Source of the DNA: Bradyrhizobium algeriense
GTDB taxonomy: Bacteria > Pseudomonadota > Alphaproteobacteria > Rhizobiales > Xanthobacteraceae
Direction of reading: 5' to 3'
Assembly (NCBI RefSeq): GCF_003062295.1
Contig: NZ_PYCN01000024.1
Span: forward strand, 41,449 to 105,448
DNA length: 64,000 nt
Shown: positions 23,636 through 31,965 of the stretch, one piece after another
Position numbering within the stretch: the stretch's first letter is position 1
Layout of the letters: each line of letters opens with the position of its first letter
Made by a program: the position numbers and the translations under genes
Notes under the pieces: generated by a model
Told to the model about the DNA's origin: nothing
Database searches by the model: none
The model's input: the letters and a program-made list of their open reading frames with translations, nothing else

Positions 23636-24143
23636 GTAACGCTCCTGCTTCGTTGAGCGTGCGCACGATGAAGTCCGGATGTCGCAGAACTTTGCCGGCC
23701 GGTGCCGGGAATTGTCGCGATCTGTCTCAGGAATGCTGCATCGCATAGTCCGCGACAGTTGCGGCCTCGGTGATGGCCACTCCTGCTACTTTTCAATGAC
23801 CTTGCTCTGAATGCGGCTTCTTAAGTTGCATCAAGTCTTGGCAGGCATACGGGTCTGCGACAATTTGCGACAAAGATGGCTCACCGGGACAATGTTCTGC
23901 GACAGCTTGTGCCTAAATTGTTTCAGCCAGATCGGGGAATCATGCACATGAGGCCGGTTCCCGCTCGGATCGGCCGGCTCGGCATCGGGATCCTGCGATC
24001 CCGATCCGATGCCGCGGCGCTATCAGTGAAGCCAGCCACAAGCATTTGATTTCGGTCGATCATATGCGGCCGATACATTCTGATACACTTTTCCGATGGG
24101 TTGGGTGCAGGACTTCAGTATGATCCGGGACGGAGCAAACTAG
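23636..24143. other. Intergenic region upstream of the two-component operon
   Basis: No convincing gene. It holds three copies of TGCGACA at 23856, 23866 and 23898 and a long GC-rich inverted repeat at about 23981-24013 (GGCATCGGGATC ... GATCCCGATCCGATGCC) without a T tract. Confidence 0.45.
23856..23904 (+). promoter_or_regulatory. TGCGACA direct repeats, candidate regulator sites
   Basis: Three exact TGCGACA heptamers begin at 23856, 23866 and 23898. The first two are spaced 10 bp apart, one helical turn, as in OmpR-family binding sites. They lie 240-290 bp before the OmpR-type regulator gene. Confidence 0.35.
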
Positions 24144-24863
24144 ATGGACTCGGCACCTCACATCGCCGTCGTGGACGATCATCGCGATATTCGCGATCTG
24201 GTCGGCAAATATCTGATGCAGCATGGCTACCGCATCAGCCTTGCGGAGAGCGCTGTTGCACTCCGCCGTTTGCTCGAACGAAGTGCTCTGGACCTGGTGG
24301 TTCTTGACGTTATGATGCCGGGCGAGGACGGGCTGTCCCTCTGCCGCCATCTGCGCAGCACCACGGACCTTCCCGTTATCCTGTTGACTGCGATGGCAGA
24401 GGAAACCGATCGCATCGTCGGCCTGGAAGTAGGTGCCGATGACTACGTGAGCAAGCCGTTCAATCCCCGCGAACTTCTCGCCCGTATCAAAGCGGTGCTT
24501 CGACGAGTCCAAAGCCTGCCGCCGCAAAGGGGGCGACTCGCGACCAAGGTCGTGCGCTTCGATCGGTGGACCTTCGAGGTCAACCGGCGCGAGCTGGTTG
24601 GACACGACGGCGTCGCAGTGCCGCTCAGCACGGCGGAGTTCCGCCTGTTGTGCGCATTTCTCGATCATCCGGGCCTGGTACTCAGCCGTAATCAACTCCT
24701 TGACCTGACGGTCGGCCGAGATGCCGATCCATTCGACAGGAGCATTGACAATCAAGTCAGCCGCTTGCGGAAGAAGATCGAGGCTGACCCGAAAGTACCA
24801 GCATTGATCAAGACTCACTGGGGCGGTGGATACAGCCTCGCCGCACAGGTCGAGCAACCATGA
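24144..24863 (+). CDS. OmpR-family response regulator
   Basis: 239 residues: a receiver domain (IAVVDDHRDIRDLVGKYL; phosphoacceptor Asp55 in LVVLDVMMPG; Lys104 in YVSKPFNP) and a C-terminal winged helix of OmpR/PhoB type (RWTFEVNRRELVGHDG, LSTAEFRLLCAFLDHPGLVL, VSRLRKKIEAD and IKTHWGGGYSLAA). It overlaps the following histidine-kinase gene by 4 bp (ATGA), so the two are translationally coupled and surely form a pair. The signal is unknown. GGACGGAGCAAACTAG before the ATG supplies the ribosome site. Confidence 0.93.
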   Translation: MDSAPHIAVVDDHRDIRDLVGKYLMQHGYRISLAESAVALRRLLERSALDLVVLDVMMPGEDGLSLCRHLRSTTDLPVILLTAMAEETDRIVGLEVGADDYVSKPFNPRELLARIKAVLRRVQSLPPQRGRLATKVVRFDRWTFEVNRRELVGHDGVAVPLSTAEFRLLCAFLDHPGLVLSRNQLLDLTVGRDADPFDRSIDNQVSRLRKKIEADPKVPALIKTHWGGGYSLAAQVEQP

Positions 24864-26392
24864 TGAACTTGTGGAAGCGCAGTCTTGCGGCCCGTTTCAT
24901 CTGTTTCACGCTGCTGTCGTTAGTGCTGTCGCAAGCAATCGTGTTCTTCATTTCGTGGGATGAGCACGGGCAGACGATTCGGAAGGCCGCCAAGGGCGAG
25001 ATACTCAGCCGGTGCGCTTCGCTCGCCCGGGTGTTGGAGGCGACGCCTCCGGCGCTTCAAACCGATATCCTTAACGCCAGTAACACCAGTACAGCGAGAT
25101 ATTGGATATCGACCAACGGTCTGAAGGATGCCTCCGCGTGGCGAGAGGAGGCATGGGAGCGTTTGGCCCAGCCATTGCCGCGCGTGTCCTTTCCCGGCCA
25201 TACCGTGCCGGCCGAAGCGAGGCCGGATTTCGCCCGGAATAATGCCAGCAGTGGCAGCGCCTCCTCCTCGCAATGGATCGATTTAAGGCCGGAAGCCTGG
25301 CCGCTGTCTCGACCAGCGAAATTTCTTTATCTCGATGACGCCACCGGCATGGGATTGGCCGTCCGGTTGGCGAACGGTGCATGGCTGAACACTGCATTTG
25401 CAAAACCCGCGCAAGACGGCTTCTGGACCTCCAAATCCACCTTGGCTCTCGGCCTCTCCGCGTTGTCGTTGTCGATCATTGCCGTATTCGCCGCACGCGG
25501 CATCGCGCAACCATTGCGCCGGCTCGCCGTAGCGGCCGAAGCCCTCGGCCGTGGTCAGGAGGTCGTACCGCTGCCGGAAACCGGCCCCGACGATATCCGA
25601 CGCACCGCCGAGGCATTCAATCGCATGCAAGCGCGTCTGCACCGTTTCGTCGACGACCGCACCAAAATGCTGGCCGCCATCGGCCATGATCTGCGTACAC
25701 CCCTGACCTCGCTCCGCTTGCGTGCGGAATTCGTGCCCGACGACGACGTCCGCGAGAAAATGCTCTCCACAATTTCGGAGATCCAGACGATGACGGAGGC
25801 AACCCTCGCATTCGCTCGCGAAGATGCAACCGCAGAAAACACGCGGACCGTGGACCTCTCAGCTCTCGTGGAAAGTCTCTGCGACGATCTCGCCGAACTC
25901 GGTTATGACGTCTCTTTCTCCGAGGGACAGAAGATCAGCTACAGCTGCCGACCGGACGCGCTGCGCCGCGCATGCCGTAACCTCGTCGAAAATGCCGTTC
26001 GTTATGGCGAGCGGGCGCGCGTCAGCGTGGAGCGACGAGCAGACAGTATCGAAATCATCGTTTCGGACGATGGGCCTGGGATTCCCGATACCGCCAAGGA
26101 GCAGGTTTTTACGCCGTTTTTCCGGATGGAGAGTTCGCGGAACCGCGAAACTGGAGGCGTAGGCCTCGGCCTTTCCATTGCCCGGTCTATTGTCCGCCAC
26201 CACGGCGGAGATATCGCCCTGATCAACAAGGAACAGGGACTACACGCGGCCATTAGCTTGCCAGCGCTGGATGGCGGGCCGCCTTCTATCAGCCGGCCGG
26301 TCGCGGGCGCAAAGGACGTCATCAACGCTCTCGAGCCGGCAAAGCCTTCGTCGGTGGCCACGATCTTGCAGCGCGCGTCGAAATCATATTGA
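24860..26392 (+). CDS. Membrane sensor histidine kinase (partner of the 24144 regulator)
   Basis: 510 residues. TM1 (about 13-33), a periplasmic sensor region of about 155 residues with no family I recognise, TM2 (about 193-215), a HAMP linker (QPLRRLAVAAEALGRGQEVV), the H-box AAIGHDLRTPLTSLR with His276, N-box CRNLVENAVRYGE (about 372-384), G1 DDGPGIPD (403-410) and G2 GGVGLGLSIARS (432-443). This is the EnvZ-like class. It has a C-terminal tail of about 40 residues beyond the ATPase domain. Translational coupling with the regulator indicates a dedicated pair. The chemoreceptor gene converges on it 53 bp downstream. Confidence 0.93.
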   Translation: MMNLWKRSLAARFICFTLLSLVLSQAIVFFISWDEHGQTIRKAAKGEILSRCASLARVLEATPPALQTDILNASNTSTARYWISTNGLKDASAWREEAWERLAQPLPRVSFPGHTVPAEARPDFARNNASSGSASSSQWIDLRPEAWPLSRPAKFLYLDDATGMGLAVRLANGAWLNTAFAKPAQDGFWTSKSTLALGLSALSLSIIAVFAARGIAQPLRRLAVAAEALGRGQEVVPLPETGPDDIRRTAEAFNRMQARLHRFVDDRTKMLAAIGHDLRTPLTSLRLRAEFVPDDDVREKMLSTISEIQTMTEATLAFAREDATAENTRTVDLSALVESLCDDLAELGYDVSFSEGQKISYSCRPDALRRACRNLVENAVRYGERARVSVERRADSIEIIVSDDGPGIPDTAKEQVFTPFFRMESSRNRETGGVGLGLSIARSIVRHHGGDIALINKEQGLHAAISLPALDGGPPSISRPVAGAKDVINALEPAKPSSVATILQRASKSY

Positions 26393-26445
26393 TCACCCAG
26401 CAGACCGCCGATGCGCGAAAGGCCGGAGGGATGAGTGCACACGCC

Positions 26446-28131
26446 CTACGCCGCCCGCACCTTGCCCAAGAATTCGTCGACCGCGCTGCGCAGCGCGCCG
26501 GACTGGTTGTCGAGCTCGCGGGCGTTCGCCAGCACCTCGGAGGCTGCCTTGCCGGTCGCTGCCGCCGCGGTGGTGACGCCGCCGATATGGGTGGAGATCT
26601 CGTTCGATCCGGCCGCCACCGACTGAATGTTGCGAGCAATCTCGCGGGTGGCGCCGCCTTGCTGCTCGACGGCGGTCGAGATCGAAACCGTGATCTCGCT
26701 CATCTGCCCGATGGTTTCGGTGATGCCGCCGATCGAGGCCACGGCTTCGCTGGTGGAGGCCTGCATGGCCGCGACCTGCGACGAGATTTCCTCGGTCGCC
26801 TTCGCGGTCTGGTTGGCGAGCGCCTTCACTTCCGACGCCACCACTGCAAAACCGCGGCCGGAATCGCCGGCGCGCGCCGCCTCGATGGTGGCGTTGAGCG
26901 CGAGCAAATTGGTTTGCGCTGCGATCGAGTGGATCAGCTTGACCACTTCGCCGATCTTCTCGGCGCCGGTCGAGAGCGCGCCGACGGTGGCGTTGGTGCG
27001 TTCGGCGTCGCTGACCGCCTTGCTGGCGATCTCGCTGGAGCGCGCCACCTGACGGGAAATCTCGGTCACCGAGCTGGAGAGCTCTTCCGCGGCGGATGCA
27101 ACCGTGCCGACATTGTCGGACGAACGCTGCGAAGCCGCGCCGACGGTCGCAGCCCGCGCGCTGGCGTCGCTGGCGGTAGCCGTCATGGACTGCGCGGTGG
27201 TCTGCATGCCGGCGGCCGCCGTCGACACCGAGCGCACGATGCCGGTCACGCTGCGTTCGAAGTCGCTGGCGATGCTTTCCATCGCCGCCCGCCGCTCGGC
27301 CTCGGCGCGCGCCTGCACCTCGGCTTCCTTCTGTTCAAGCCCGCGGATGCGCACCGCATTGTCCTGGAAGATCTGGACGGCCGCGGCCATCGCGCCGATC
27401 TCGTCGCCGCGGCCGATGCCGGGAATTTCACCGTTCAGCCGGCCTTCGGCCAGGTCCTGCATGCGGGTACCGAGCTGACTGAGCGGCTTCGATATGCTGC
27501 GGCCGATCATCCAGGCGATGCTGCCTGAAACCAGCGCGATGCCGAGAATGGCGAGCCCGAGCACGGCCGCGATCGGCTTCATCTTGGTGTCGAGATCGTC
27601 GAGATAGGCGCCGGTGCCGACGAACATGTTCCAGCCGGGGATCGGGACCGCGTAGGAGAATTTGCGGATCAGCGCTTCCTCGCCGGGTTTGCGGAATTCG
27701 TAGCGCAGCATGATTTCGCCATTGGCCGCGACGCCGTCGCGCAGTTCGCGCACGAGTTTTCTGCCGCCCGTGTCGATGTCCATGCGGTTCTGGCCGATCT
27801 GCGAGGGAACCGGCGCCAGCACAGCGACGCCATCCATCGTGTAGGCGAATACGTAGCCGTTGCCGTTGTCGAAGGTCAGCGTATTGCCGCGCTTGCTGAA
27901 CTCGGCAATCGCCGCCTCCTTGGTCATCTGGCCCGCGGCAACCTGCTTCTGCAAGCCGAGCGCCATGTTGCGCGCCATGTCGACGATCGCTTTTGTCTGC
28001 TCGACCCGCGCATTCAGCATCTCACGCTGCATCAGATAGCCCGCGAGCAAGCCGGCGACGCAGAGGCCGAGCAGGGTCACACCCACCAAAATGCCGAGCT
28101 TGGGGGTGATCTTGAGATTGGTGAGCTTCAC
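26446..28131 (-). CDS. Methyl-accepting chemotaxis protein with single Cache sensor
   Basis: 561 residues. TM1 (about 11-33), a periplasmic single-Cache (sCache_2-like) domain of about 145 residues with NGNGYVFAYTMDGVAVLAPV and ending IPGWNMFVGTGAYLDDLDTK, TM2 (about 185-208), HAMP, and a cytoplasmic signalling domain with the hairpin tip (IAAQTNLLALNATIEAARAG, then RGFAVVASEVKALANQT). sCache receptors often sense small organic acids; the ligand here is unknown. I place the start at the GTG at 28131 with GGAG eight bases upstream. The frame is open to 28242 but that extension lacks a ribosome site and a Met near the membrane helix. Confidence 0.92.
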   Translation of the reverse strand: MKLTNLKITPKLGILVGVTLLGLCVAGLLAGYLMQREMLNARVEQTKAIVDMARNMALGLQKQVAAGQMTKEAAIAEFSKRGNTLTFDNGNGYVFAYTMDGVAVLAPVPSQIGQNRMDIDTGGRKLVRELRDGVAANGEIMLRYEFRKPGEEALIRKFSYAVPIPGWNMFVGTGAYLDDLDTKMKPIAAVLGLAILGIALVSGSIAWMIGRSISKPLSQLGTRMQDLAEGRLNGEIPGIGRGDEIGAMAAAVQIFQDNAVRIRGLEQKEAEVQARAEAERRAAMESIASDFERSVTGIVRSVSTAAAGMQTTAQSMTATASDASARAATVGAASQRSSDNVGTVASAAEELSSSVTEISRQVARSSEIASKAVSDAERTNATVGALSTGAEKIGEVVKLIHSIAAQTNLLALNATIEAARAGDSGRGFAVVASEVKALANQTAKATEEISSQVAAMQASTSEAVASIGGITETIGQMSEITVSISTAVEQQGGATREIARNIQSVAAGSNEISTHIGGVTTAAAATGKAASEVLANARELDNQSGALRSAVDEFLGKVRAA

Positions 28132-28382
28132 GGGGATCTCCGGAAATAGGCGCGTGGCACGCGATTGGCCGATTGATTTGGCGCACAATATCGTGAGACC
28201 CTTTAGCGCTTTGTTACGATGGCGAGCGGAAACCCGGCTCAAAACGTCGCTTCCAATCGAAGCAGCAACCGGCGATTGTAGCGGGGAGCGGTCAGGTCGC
28301 GTAAAAGATGAAGTCGCGTAAAAGAAACGGGCGGCGCCCGCCGCCCTGAACCAACACCGAAGAATAAAATCGGGAGCAGGAA

Positions 28383-29426
28383 ATGCCGAATTTCAGGGTG
28401 GTGACGCCGAAGGGGGCGAGCTTCACGGTGGCCGGCGGCGGCTACGATTATGAGAAGGAAGCGCTCGACCCGATCGGGGCCGAAATCATCGAGGCGCCGG
28501 CCAACGAGGCGGAATTTATCGCCGCCGCAAAGACCGCGGACGCGATCTACGCCAAGGGCATGCCGATCACGAAGGCGGTCATCGACGCGCTCGAAAACTG
28601 CAAGGTGATCACGCTCGGCAGCGTCGGCGTCGACTCGGTCGACGTCAAGGCCGCCACCGCCCGCGGCATTCCCGTCACCAACATCCCCGACACCTTCATC
28701 GAGGAGGTCGCCGACCACGCCATGATGCTGCTTCTCGCCGGGTTCCGCCGGCTGGTCGAGCAGGACAAGATGGTGCGCACCGGCCGCTGGTCCGAGGGCC
28801 GGCCGGCGCTTTTGAAGATCCCCCGGCTGATGGGCCAGACGCTCGGCTTCATCTCGTTCGGCCGGGTGGCCCGTGCGGTCGCCAAGCGCGCGGCGCCCTT
28901 TGGCTTGCGCATGATGGCCTACGACCCCTTCATCCAGGAAACGCTGATGTACGACCACGGCGTGATCCCGGCGACGCTGAACGAGGTGCTGTCGCAGTCG
29001 GACTTCGTCTCGATGCACGCGCCGGCGCGGCCGGAGGTGCATCACATGCTCACCGAAAAGCATTTCCGCCAGATGAAAAAATCCGCCGTCTTCATCAATA
29101 CCGGCCGCGGCGCCACCGTGGACGAGGAAGCGCTGATCAAGGCGCTGCAGGAGGGCTGGATCGCGCATGCGGCGCTGGACGTGCTGGAAAAGGAGCCGCC
29201 GTCCCACAACAACCCGATGCTTTCGATGGAAAACGTCACCCTGACCGCGCATGTGGCGTCGGCATCGGCACGTTTTGACGAGGCGCGCAAGCGCCGCGTA
29301 GGCTACGAATTGTCACTGGTCCTGCAGGGGATGTGGCCGGTAAGCTGCGTCAATCCGTCGGTGCTGCAAAACACCTCGCTTCGACGCTGGCAACCTGTCA
29401 GCATGGATCGCGGCCCGAACAGCTAG
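28383..29426 (+). CDS. D-isomer-specific 2-hydroxyacid dehydrogenase with altered nucleotide motif
   Basis: 347 residues of the NAD-dependent D-2-hydroxyacid dehydrogenase family. The catalytic set is present: Arg242 in INTGRGATVDE, Glu271 in LEKEPPSH and His290 in TAHVAS, with the LGSVGVDSVDV substrate-side segment (78-88). The dinucleotide loop, normally GxGxxG, reads GFISFGRVAR (155-164), so the first and third glycines are Ser158 and Ala163. This may change cofactor affinity or type. A C-terminal extension (LQNTSLRRWQPVSMDRGPNS) is unusual. It lies 72 bp before an ABC sugar-importer operon, and a link in catabolising the imported compound is inferred. Confidence 0.87.
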   Translation: MPNFRVVTPKGASFTVAGGGYDYEKEALDPIGAEIIEAPANEAEFIAAAKTADAIYAKGMPITKAVIDALENCKVITLGSVGVDSVDVKAATARGIPVTNIPDTFIEEVADHAMMLLLAGFRRLVEQDKMVRTGRWSEGRPALLKIPRLMGQTLGFISFGRVARAVAKRAAPFGLRMMAYDPFIQETLMYDHGVIPATLNEVLSQSDFVSMHAPARPEVHHMLTEKHFRQMKKSAVFINTGRGATVDEEALIKALQEGWIAHAALDVLEKEPPSHNNPMLSMENVTLTAHVASASARFDEARKRRVGYELSLVLQGMWPVSCVNPSVLQNTSLRRWQPVSMDRGPNS

Positions 29427-29498
29427 AGCGGCAAAAGGCGTTTTGAACGACAGGTTCACCAGCGATGCAACGCCGGGAACCAGAACAGGGAGAGAAGC

Positions 29499-30845
29499 AT
29501 GAAGAACGACATCACCCGTCGTGACGCGTTGGCTTTGGGCGTTTCCGCCGCCGCGCTGGCCGCGACCGGCGCGTCTGCCCAAACCGCATCCGCCATCAAG
29601 GCCGTCGACGTCCCGGCCCCCAAGTTTGCGATCGAGAAAGGCGCGTCCTTGCGCATGCTGCGCCCGGTCCGTTTCGTGCAGGCCGACGAGGACGTGTTCC
29701 GCGCCAACGCGAAGGCCTTCAGCGACAAGACCGGCATCGAGGTCAAGGTCGATTTCGTCGGCTGGGAAGACATCAACCAGCAGACCGCGGTGACCTCGAA
29801 TTCCGGCGCCGGCCCCGACATCATCATCGGCTTCTCCGATGCGCCGCACATCTATGTCGACAAGCTGGTCGAACTGACCGACGTCGCCGACTATCTCGGC
29901 AAGCGCTATGGCGAGTGGCTTCCGCTGGCGCAGACATACGGCAAGCGCAGCAAGAGCAACGCTTGGATCGGATTGCCGTTCGGCGCCACCGCCGGCCCCC
30001 TGATCTACCGCAAATCGGTGCTGCAATCGATCGGCTACGACAAGGTTCCGGAAGACCATGCCGGAATCCTGGAGCTGTGCCGCAAGCTGCAGAAGGCCGG
30101 CAAGCCGGCCGGCTTCGCACTGGGCAATGCCAAGGGCGACGGCAACGGCTTCGCCAACTGGGTGCTGTGGTCGCACAACGCTTCCCTGCTGGATGAAGAG
30201 GGTAACATCGTCATCAACAGCAAGGAGACCATCGCCGCGCTGAACTGGGTCAAGGAACTTTACCCGACCTTTATTGCCGGCACGCCGTCGTGGAACGATG
30301 TCAGCAACAACCGCGCCTACTCCTCGCAGGAAATCTCGCTGACCGCCAACGGCGTCTCGCTGTATTTCTCGCTGAAGAACGATCCGGCCACCAAGGCGAT
30401 CGCCGAGGACAGCGAGCATCAGCTGTTGCCGAAGGGCCTCGCCAAGGTCTCGCCGATGGCGGGCCTGACGCTGAACGCCATGCTGTTCAAGCACAGCCAG
30501 TATCCCAATGCCGCGAAGGCGTTCCTGCAATTCATGCTTGAAAAGGAGCAATACGAGCCGTGGCTCAACGCCAACTCCGGCTACTGGTCCCAGCCGCTCA
30601 CCGCCTATGCCGACGCCGCGGTCTGGTCCGGCGATCCCAAGGTGTCGATCTTCAAGAACACGATGAAGAGCACCTACTACGATGGCTACAAGGGACCGAT
30701 CTCGACTGCCACAGGTGCGGTCAGTGCCGATTACGTGCTGATCCAGATGTGTGCAGCGGTCGCCACCGGCGCCTCGACCCCGGAAGCCGCCGCGGCGGAA
30801 GCCGAGCAGCGTGCGAAGCGGTATTTCCGGCGACAGGGCCGATAG
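29499..30845 (+). CDS. ABC transporter substrate-binding protein, sugar type (Tat-like signal)
   Basis: 448 residues of the cluster-B (MalE/UgpB-like) extracellular solute-binding family. The N-terminus MKNDITRRDALALGVSAAAL has a twin-arginine followed by a hydrophobic stretch, so export may be by Tat. The mature part shows a two-lobe fold with KTGIEVKVDFVGWEDINQQT, GAGPDIIIGFSDAPH, WIGLPFGATAGPLIYRKSV and a C-terminal FLQFMLEKEQYEPWL. Two permease genes follow after a palindromic repeat. The substrate is likely a carbohydrate, but sequence alone does not say which. No ATPase gene is in the operon. Confidence 0.88.
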   Translation: MKNDITRRDALALGVSAAALAATGASAQTASAIKAVDVPAPKFAIEKGASLRMLRPVRFVQADEDVFRANAKAFSDKTGIEVKVDFVGWEDINQQTAVTSNSGAGPDIIIGFSDAPHIYVDKLVELTDVADYLGKRYGEWLPLAQTYGKRSKSNAWIGLPFGATAGPLIYRKSVLQSIGYDKVPEDHAGILELCRKLQKAGKPAGFALGNAKGDGNGFANWVLWSHNASLLDEEGNIVINSKETIAALNWVKELYPTFIAGTPSWNDVSNNRAYSSQEISLTANGVSLYFSLKNDPATKAIAEDSEHQLLPKGLAKVSPMAGLTLNAMLFKHSQYPNAAKAFLQFMLEKEQYEPWLNANSGYWSQPLTAYADAAVWSGDPKVSIFKNTMKSTYYDGYKGPISTATGAVSADYVLIQMCAAVATGASTPEAAAAEAEQRAKRYFRRQGR

Positions 30846-30860
30846 CCGAACAGAGCGACC

Positions 30861-30972
30861 GTCATTGCGAGGAGCGGAGCGACGAAGCAATCCATTCTTT
30901 CTTTCCATGCAGACATGGATTGCTTCCGCCTTCGCTAAGCTCCGGCGGACAAGTCGCTTCGCTCGCAATGAC
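30861..30972. repeat. Palindromic repeat, family D (between binding protein and permeases)
   Basis: GTCATTGCGAGGAGCGGAGC at the left and GTCGCTTCGCTCGCAATGAC at the right, with inner CAATCCAT / ATGGATTG pairs. A shorter relative is at 63090-63148. Being inside an apparent operon, it may lower downstream permease expression relative to the binding protein. Confidence 0.85.
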
Positions 30973-31002
30973 GACGACCTGGCATAGCTCGCATCGGGGT
31001 AA

Positions 31003-31965
31003 ATGTTGATGTCCGTAACCACACTACCATCGCGCGGCGTGGCGCTCCGGCAACCGGGCTGGATCGCACGCCTGTTCGACTACAAGCCGTTCCTGATCGT
31101 GATGTGCCTGACGCCCGCGATCGGGCTGCTCGCGGTATTCCTCACCTACCCGCTGGGCCTCGGCGTCTGGCTCGCCTTCACCGACACCACGATCGGCCAG
31201 CGCGGCATCTTTATCGGCCTCGAGAATTTCCAGTATCTGTGGACCGATCCGTTGTGGTGGGGCGCGGTGTTCTACAGCGTGTTCTACACGGCGATCGCGA
31301 CCTTCGGGAAATTCGCGCTCGGCTTCTGGCTGGCGCTGCTGCTCAACAACCACTTTCCGCTCAAGAGCCTGTTGCGCGCCATCGTGCTGCTGCCGTGGAT
31401 CGTGCCGACGGTGCTGTCGGCGCTGGCGTTCTGGTGGATCTACGATCCGCAGTTCTCGATCATCTCCTATCTCCTGGTCGACGTGCTGCACATCCGCACC
31501 ACCTATATCGATTTCCTCGGCACGGCCTGGCCGGCGCGCTTCTCGCTGATCGCGGCCAATATCTGGCGCGGCATTCCGTTCGTGGCGATCTCGCTGCTGG
31601 CGGGACTGCAGACGATTTCGCCATCGCTTTATGAAGCCGCGATGCTGGACGGCGCCAGCGCCTGGCAGCGCTTCCGCTACATCACCTTCCCGATGATGAT
31701 GCCGATCCTCGCGATCGTGATGACGTTCTCGATCATCTTCACCTTCACGGATTTCCAGCTCGTCTACGCCATCACCCGCGGCGGGCCGGTCAACTCCACG
31801 CATCTGCTCGCGACACTCGCGTTCCAGCGCGGCATCGCCGGCGGCGAGCTCGGCGAGGGTGCGGCGATCGCGGTGTCGATGATCCCGTTCCTGGTGTTCG
31901 CGACATTGTTCAGCTACTTCGGCCTCGCGCGCCGCAAATGGCAGCAGGGAGAAGCCAATGACTGA
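31003..31965 (+). CDS. ABC sugar-importer permease, MalF/UgpA type
   Basis: 320 residues, six to seven membrane helices. The ABC permease EAA loop is clear: SPSLYEAAMLDGASAWQRFR (EAA-x3-G-x9-F form), about 100 residues from the C-terminus. Helices begin with FLIVMCLTPAIGLLAVFLTY. It is the first of two permeases. The start may be 31003 or 31009 (MLMSVTT). It overlaps the next gene by 8 bp, a sign of coupled translation. The 158 bp upstream is filled by a family D repeat after the binding-protein gene. Confidence 0.9.
   Translation: MLMSVTTLPSRGVALRQPGWIARLFDYKPFLIVMCLTPAIGLLAVFLTYPLGLGVWLAFTDTTIGQRGIFIGLENFQYLWTDPLWWGAVFYSVFYTAIATFGKFALGFWLALLLNNHFPLKSLLRAIVLLPWIVPTVLSALAFWWIYDPQFSIISYLLVDVLHIRTTYIDFLGTAWPARFSLIAANIWRGIPFVAISLLAGLQTISPSLYEAAMLDGASAWQRFRYITFPMMMPILAIVMTFSIIFTFTDFQLVYAITRGGPVNSTHLLATLAFQRGIAGGELGEGAAIAVSMIPFLVFATLFSYFGLARRKWQQGEAND

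Noticed and set aside
18687..24143. Defence or toxin system in the accessory stretch
   Set aside because: I looked for nuclease, toxin, methyltransferase, helicase or reverse-transcriptase motifs and saw none; the genes are regulators and envelope proteins.
24803..24813. Second FixK-like TTGATCAAG
   Set aside because: It lies within the response-regulator coding sequence and lacks the N4 spacer of the FixK box.
29313..31022. 569-codon minus-strand frame opposite the sugar-binding protein
   Set aside because: Complement shadow; it also crosses a palindromic repeat, which a real gene here would not.
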